Shown here piece after piece: positions 5,944 to 10,163 of a stretch of DNA of 10,163 nucleotides. Both the position numbers and the translations under genes were made by a program. The notes beneath the pieces were generated by a model. The model was given only the letters and a program-made list of their open reading frames with translations. It did no database searches and was not told the DNA's origin. The number at the start of each line of letters is the position of its first letter. Within the stretch, counting starts at the first letter, position 1. The stretch covers positions 1 through 10,163 of the forward strand of contig CAZDHW010000027.1 in the NCBI GenBank assembly GCA_964505415.1, given 5' to 3'. Source of the stretch: DTDR01 sp964505415. GTDB lineage: Bacteria; Hydrothermota; Tepidihabitantia; Tepidihabitantales; DTDR01.

Positions 5944-7248
5944 ATGGTTAAAAGATTATTATTTTTGATAATCCTTTTATCTCCAGTCATCTTTGCCCAT
6001 CCTTGGAGTTGTTATCACGGTAATCCCCAAAGAACCGGTCTTTCTCCTTTTATCTTTGGCGATTCTTTTGAAATTGCTTGGACTTATAATGTGGGAACCC
6101 AAATTTCTGGTTCAGCTGTTGTTGCCCGTGGTGAGAAAATAATATTTGGTGCTCGGGATGGTTATCTTTATTGTTTAAGCGAAAATGGTGAACTTCTTTG
6201 GCGAAGTCCCTTAAGTTATACTGTTTGGTTTTCTACCCCGGCATTAGATGATACTTTTAACATTTATATTACTGATGGTCGAAGATTATTTAAATTTGAT
6301 TCCACTGGAAGACAGTTATGGTCATGGCCAAGTCATAATAATCTTTCAATCAGTCATTCACCCGTTATTGGTCAAGATGGGAAAATATATTTTGCTTGTT
6401 ATTCTGATTCTCTTTATGCCTTAACCCCAGATGGCGAATTAGCTTGGGCAAGGCCTTTGGGAAGTGATGTGAATTCTTCACCAACTATTGGCTATGATGG
6501 CAAGATTTATGTTGCTACTACTCGTGGTATTGGAAATTGGGTTCTTTGGGCATTTAATCCGGATGGCAGTGTTTCCTGGGCATATCCTTTAGCGGGTGAA
6601 GCCGATTTTGCTACTCCAGCAGTAGGTCCAGATTCAACAATTTATGTGGCTGCTGATTCTTTTCTGTATGCGATTAGACCTGATGGTAATTTGAAATGGC
6701 GGACAACTTTAAGAACAAGAATTCAAACTTGTCCAGCGATTGCCAATGAGTCAACTATTTATGTGAATGCTTATAATTTATATTGCCTTGATGCTCGTTC
6801 AGGTAATATTCGTTGGGTATTACCAGGAATTGGCAGTGATTATTGTGCCCCGGCAGTTGATGCTAACGGTAATGTTTTCTTTGGCTCTAACAGAGTATTT
6901 TATATTGTTGGTCCCGATGGTTTAATTCGTTGTTCCCGAAGTATTGCTTCTTCCCAAAGTCTTTTTGCCTCACCAGCGGTTGGTTCCAATCAACGGATAT
7001 ACATTGGTCATATGAATGGTAATTTTTATGCCTTTCAAGGTTATTCCTCTTCTTTTGTTAGTGAGCATAAAACAATTAGCAAAAAGTCATTTTTAAAATT
7101 TTTGACCCTACCAAATGAAAAAGAAATTTTTAAGCTTTATGACTTTTCAGGAAAATTAATAAAAATCAATTCTTCAATAAAAAATCTTCCTTCCGGAGTT
7201 TATTATTTATACAATAAAAAATATTTTCAAAAAGTTATTATCAAATAA
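5944..7248 (+). CDS. secreted PQQ-like beta-propeller protein with sorting module
   Basis: A 434-residue protein. A classical signal peptide MVKRLLFLIILLSPVIFA covers 1-18, with cleavage probable before HPW. Next comes W-x-x-YHGNPQRTGLSPF, the usual opening of PQQ-repeat propellers. About eight blade repeats follow, with the signature L-Y-x-L-x-x-x-G-x-L-x-W: near 74-86 (YLYCLSENGELLW), 114-126, 157-168, 201-212, 241-252, 279-291, 318-329 and 360-364. This is the fold of BamB and of PQQ dehydrogenases, but catalytic residues for a quinoprotein are not evident, so a binding or scaffold role is more likely. Residues 395-434 (IFKLYDFSGKLIKI, then LPSGVYYLY and KVIIK) form a type IX-like sorting module, pointing to surface display or secretion. 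An in-frame TAA at 5932 fixes the ATG. There is no strong Shine-Dalgarno. Its stop is 9 nt before the S8 protease gene. Confidence 0.88.
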   Translation: MVKRLLFLIILLSPVIFAHPWSCYHGNPQRTGLSPFIFGDSFEIAWTYNVGTQISGSAVVARGEKIIFGARDGYLYCLSENGELLWRSPLSYTVWFSTPALDDTFNIYITDGRRLFKFDSTGRQLWSWPSHNNLSISHSPVIGQDGKIYFACYSDSLYALTPDGELAWARPLGSDVNSSPTIGYDGKIYVATTRGIGNWVLWAFNPDGSVSWAYPLAGEADFATPAVGPDSTIYVAADSFLYAIRPDGNLKWRTTLRTRIQTCPAIANESTIYVNAYNLYCLDARSGNIRWVLPGIGSDYCAPAVDANGNVFFGSNRVFYIVGPDGLIRCSRSIASSQSLFASPAVGSNQRIYIGHMNGNFYAFQGYSSSFVSEHKTISKKSFLKFLTLPNEKEIFKLYDFSGKLIKINSSIKNLPSGVYYLYNKKYFQKVIIK

Positions 7249-7253
7249 GGAGG
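7249..7253 (+). promoter_or_regulatory. strong Shine-Dalgarno GGAGG of the S8 protease gene
   Basis: GGAGG immediately follows the TAA of the propeller gene and is 4 nt from the ATG at 7258, slightly closer than usual. It fixes the protease start. It is the only consensus ribosome site seen in the window; the other genes start by overlap, by near-abutment or without a visible site. Confidence 0.85.
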
Positions 7254-7257
7254 AAAG

Positions 7258-10163
7258 ATGAAGAGATTAATTATATTTTTATTACCGTTAATAATTTTTG
7301 CCAAAAACCCCTTTTTGCCAAAGAATTTTGGTCTTTATTCTCCTTTGCCTAATCTTAATGATTTTCTTATTGGTTTTTGGGATTTGCCTAAATTTGACCC
7401 ATTATTGGAAAAACCACCGTTACCTAAGGAATTGATTATTGAGAGGTATCCTAATAATGGACTTGGTTATTATCTTATCCAATTTAAATCGCCAATCTAT
7501 CGTTACCAAGTTGAGGAGATAAGAAGACTTGGTGCTCAAACTCTTGGTTTTCATTCTCGCTATCTTTTAATCGCCAAAATGGATAACAAAATTAAAGAAA
7601 GAATAGAAAAACTTCCTTATATCCGTTGGATTGGCATTTATCAACCAGGTTACAAATTTGCTACCACTACTTTATTAGACGAAGGTTATGGTCGAGTTAC
7701 TTTAACTTTATTTTATCCAGAGGGTTTATTGGATGCAGTCAATGATTTAATAAATAAAGGATTTAAAGTTGTCCGTTATGATTCTTCTCTTTATTTTAAA
7801 GTTATTGAGGTTGATTGTAAAAGGGAAGATTTAACTATTTTAGCAAATTTACCTTATATCTTTTCCATTGAAGAATGGCATCCGCCAGAATTAGAAAATG
7901 CTAATTGTCAATGGGTTATCCAAACTTGGGCGCAAGAGAATAGAAGGATTTGGGACCAAGGGATTTATGGAGTTGATGAACTTTTAGGATTTACTGATAC
8001 TGGTTTAGATATTTTACATTGGGCTTTCTATGATGCTCAAACTCCCATTTCTGATACTGGTGAATATCCGAATCACCGAAAAGTTATCTTTTTCAAAAAT
8101 TGGGAAACCTATTTAGCTCCTTCTGATCCGAATGGACATGGTACCCATGTTGGCGGCACAATTGGTGGTAATGATTCAATAAATGGTGGAACCAATCCTA
8201 ATGACGGTCATTCTAAAGGTGCCAGGATAGGTATTTTGGCACCAATTCCGCAACCCACTGGTTGGGATTTAACCGGCCCTTTTAATAAAATAACTAATTG
8301 GTTAAGGAATCCAGAATTAAAAGTCCATACCATCTCTAATTCTTGGTGGACAGGAACCATGGGACAATATACTAATGCGAGTGCTTCCGTTGATGTTTAT
8401 AGTTGGGTAAATAAAGATGTGATTATAATAAAATCTTGTGGCAATCAAGGGCAATCATCTCCCTACCGAATAACTGAACCGGGAAATTCGAAATCAATAA
8501 TTGCCTGTGGTTCTTTACGAAATGGTTTAAATTCAACAGTTTTGTCTTCCTATTCTTCCCGAGGACCGGCGCCTGATGGGAGAATAAAACCGGATGTTTG
8601 TGTGCCGGGTGAAACTATCTATTCTGCCCAAAGAGGGACTCAGAATGGTTATGTTTCTATGAGCGGAACAAGTATGGCAGCACCAGCAGTAAATGGTGCC
8701 TGCGGTTTAATAAGGAGTTATCTAAGAAAAGGATTTTATCCCAGCGGAGTTGCTAATCCTGATGATTCAATAGGTTATATCCAATCTTCCTTAGTGAAAG
8801 CAATGTTGATTGTCTCGTGTGACCCAAATATTGGTAATTTTGTTATTCCTTCGGAATATGTTGGTTGGGGAAGGGTAAATCTTGATTCGGTTTTATATTT
8901 TTCCACACCAACCCCTGATAGAAGAAAACTTTTGTTGTATGATGATACCATTGGCTTAAGAACTGGTGAATATGTTGAATTTGAATTTGAAGTGAATGAT
9001 AATATTCCTTTAAGAATTGCGGTTGTTTGGACTGATACCGCGGCTGCTCCTGGTGCCAATCCCGCATTAATAAATAATTTAGATGTTTTATTAACATCTC
9101 CTTCCGGTGATTTTTATAAAGGCAATATCTATCAAAACGGTCAATCGGTAAGAAATCCCAGCCAGCCTTTTGATAATATTAATCCTTTAGAAGTTTTTAG
9201 GATTAATGAGCCCGAATTGGGAAGATGGAATTTAAAAATAATGGCACAGAATGTGGTAACTTTAATTCCTCAAACTTATTCCGTTGTGATTACTGGTGGT
9301 ATCTATGTAAGGCCAAGGACCGGTGTTAGTTATTTAAGACATTATCTTCTTGATAACCCACCATTGGGTAATGGCGACGGAATATTAAATCCGGGTGAAG
9401 AAGTTGAATTACCAACTTGGTTTAAAAATTATAACGATTATGAAGTTGAAGGAGTTAAAGTATATTTGAGACTGCGCCAACCAGATACCAATGTGGTAAT
9501 TAGTGATTCTTTTAAATATTTTGCCTCAATCGCTCCTTACGATTCAGTATTCACTGGTGAAGATGGCTTTAATATTAGAGTGAACGAAAATCTACCAAAT
9601 GGTTATTCTATCCCTTTAGTCTTCTCAATTGAAGATACCTTAGGTTCAATTTGGGAATCAAGGCTTACTCTTTATGTTGGCACACCAGTTTTAGTAAACC
9701 GAGAAATAACTGTTTATGATTCACAACCAGGTGGAAATAATAATGGCCGGCTTGACCCAAACGAAATTGCCTCTTTAGCAATTGGGATCAAAAATCAAGG
9801 TTTAGGTCATGGTTATAATGTCTACGCAATATTAAAATCACTTGATGAAAGACTAATTGTCTTAGATTCAATAGGAACTTATGATACCATTTTAAAAGAT
9901 TCTATCCGTTTCAATCTTTTTGATAAATTTGCTATTCAAACATTACCAAATATTCCACCAGAAACACCAATCCCGTGTAGTATTAGAATCTATTCTGACC
10001 AATATCTCTTTGCTTATTGTTTTAATATAATTGTTGGTGAATTAAGAATAGTTGACCCAATTCCGGATAATTCCCAACCTAATCCCAGGTATTGGGCTTA
10101 TGATGATGTTGATACTTTCTATGTTGAATGTCCAGATTTTGAATGGATTGAGTTAAGAAATGT
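7258..10163 (+). CDS. secreted subtilisin-like S8 serine protease, 3' end outside window
   Basis: An open frame of 968 codons with no stop by the right edge, so the gene is truncated by the window. Signal peptide MKRLIIFLLPLIIFA covers 1-15. Residues about 71-134 and 146-210 look like two similar alpha/beta modules (YYLIQFKSP... and VTLTLFYPE...), probably tandem propeptide/inhibitor-type domains. The S8 triad is complete: D247 in GFTDTGLD, H294 in NGHGTHVGG and S472 in SGTSMAAP, with oxyanion N396 in SCGNQG. Residues about 560-682 (LRIAVVWTD at 585-593, INNLDV, then GRWNLKI) match the beta-sandwich that follows the catalytic domain in KP-43-type subtilases. Two further beta modules begin at GNGDGILNPGE (704-714) and GGNNNGRLDPNE (825-836), each with a possible calcium-binding Asp/Asn loop. 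It should degrade proteins extracellularly. A sorting module is expected beyond the edge but not seen. It forms an operon with the propeller gene. Confidence 0.93.
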   Translation, partial: MKRLIIFLLPLIIFAKNPFLPKNFGLYSPLPNLNDFLIGFWDLPKFDPLLEKPPLPKELIIERYPNNGLGYYLIQFKSPIYRYQVEEIRRLGAQTLGFHSRYLLIAKMDNKIKERIEKLPYIRWIGIYQPGYKFATTTLLDEGYGRVTLTLFYPEGLLDAVNDLINKGFKVVRYDSSLYFKVIEVDCKREDLTILANLPYIFSIEEWHPPELENANCQWVIQTWAQENRRIWDQGIYGVDELLGFTDTGLDILHWAFYDAQTPISDTGEYPNHRKVIFFKNWETYLAPSDPNGHGTHVGGTIGGNDSINGGTNPNDGHSKGARIGILAPIPQPTGWDLTGPFNKITNWLRNPELKVHTISNSWWTGTMGQYTNASASVDVYSWVNKDVIIIKSCGNQGQSSPYRITEPGNSKSIIACGSLRNGLNSTVLSSYSSRGPAPDGRIKPDVCVPGETIYSAQRGTQNGYVSMSGTSMAAPAVNGACGLIRSYLRKGFYPSGVANPDDSIGYIQSSLVKAMLIVSCDPNIGNFVIPSEYVGWGRVNLDSVLYFSTPTPDRRKLLLYDDTIGLRTGEYVEFEFEVNDNIPLRIAVVWTDTAAAPGANPALINNLDVLLTSPSGDFYKGNIYQNGQSVRNPSQPFDNINPLEVFRINEPELGRWNLKIMAQNVVTLIPQTYSVVITGGIYVRPRTGVSYLRHYLLDNPPLGNGDGILNPGEEVELPTWFKNYNDYEVEGVKVYLRLRQPDTNVVISDSFKYFASIAPYDSVFTGEDGFNIRVNENLPNGYSIPLVFSIEDTLGSIWESRLTLYVGTPVLVNREITVYDSQPGGNNNGRLDPNEIASLAIGIKNQGLGHGYNVYAILKSLDERLIVLDSIGTYDTILKDSIRFNLFDKFAIQTLPNIPPETPIPCSIRIYSDQYLFAYCFNIIVGELRIVDPIPDNSQPNPRYWAYDDVDTFYVECPDFEWIELRN

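Noticed and set aside
8775..9097. Two overlapping minus-strand frames within the S8 protease gene
   Set aside because: Both are antisense shadows of a well-supported coding sequence with catalytic motifs upstream and continuous domain structure across the region.

Overview
The window is AT-rich bacterial DNA carrying secreted peptidases that end in type IX-like C-terminal sorting modules. This combination, with low GC and sparse Shine-Dalgarno sites, suggests an uncultivated member of the FCB group or a WOR-3-like candidate phylum. That placement is an inference from protein style; no phylogenetic marker was tested. A run of exactly 100 N shows that this is a scaffold from a draft or metagenome assembly.

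Left part, minus strand (27-1161): an initiator tRNA-fMet with a strong extended -10 promoter, followed after 8 nt by a GT-B-like glycosyltransferase gene that probably shares its transcript. The tRNA shows two departures from the usual bacterial initiator pattern (U1/U72 and A29-U41).

Divergent intergenic region (1162-1441): the minus-strand promoter, two related AT-rich palindromes, a third short palindrome, a GC-rich island, and a plausible promoter for the rightward genes placed so that transcription would begin at or beside the ATG.

Right part, plus strand (1442-5819): three tightly packed genes. They encode a secreted M1 zinc aminopeptidase, a propeller-like plus M23 metallopeptidase protein that starts within the previous stop codon (TAATG), and a cytoplasmic PD-(D/E)XK nuclease with paired CxxC motifs starting 2 nt after the M23 stop. 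The nuclease is the functional outlier. After the N gap (5825-5924), two more plus-strand genes lie 9 nt apart: a PQQ-like beta-propeller protein with signal peptide and sorting module, and a large subtilisin-like S8 protease that runs off the right edge.

The common theme is export of peptide-degrading enzymes: three of the four exported proteins visibly end in a sorting module, and the C-terminus of the fourth is outside the window. I see no CRISPR array, IS element or phage gene. The most notable points are the unusual initiator tRNA and its possible tRNA-mRNA dicistron, the leaderless-type promoter, and the nuclease inside a peptidase operon.
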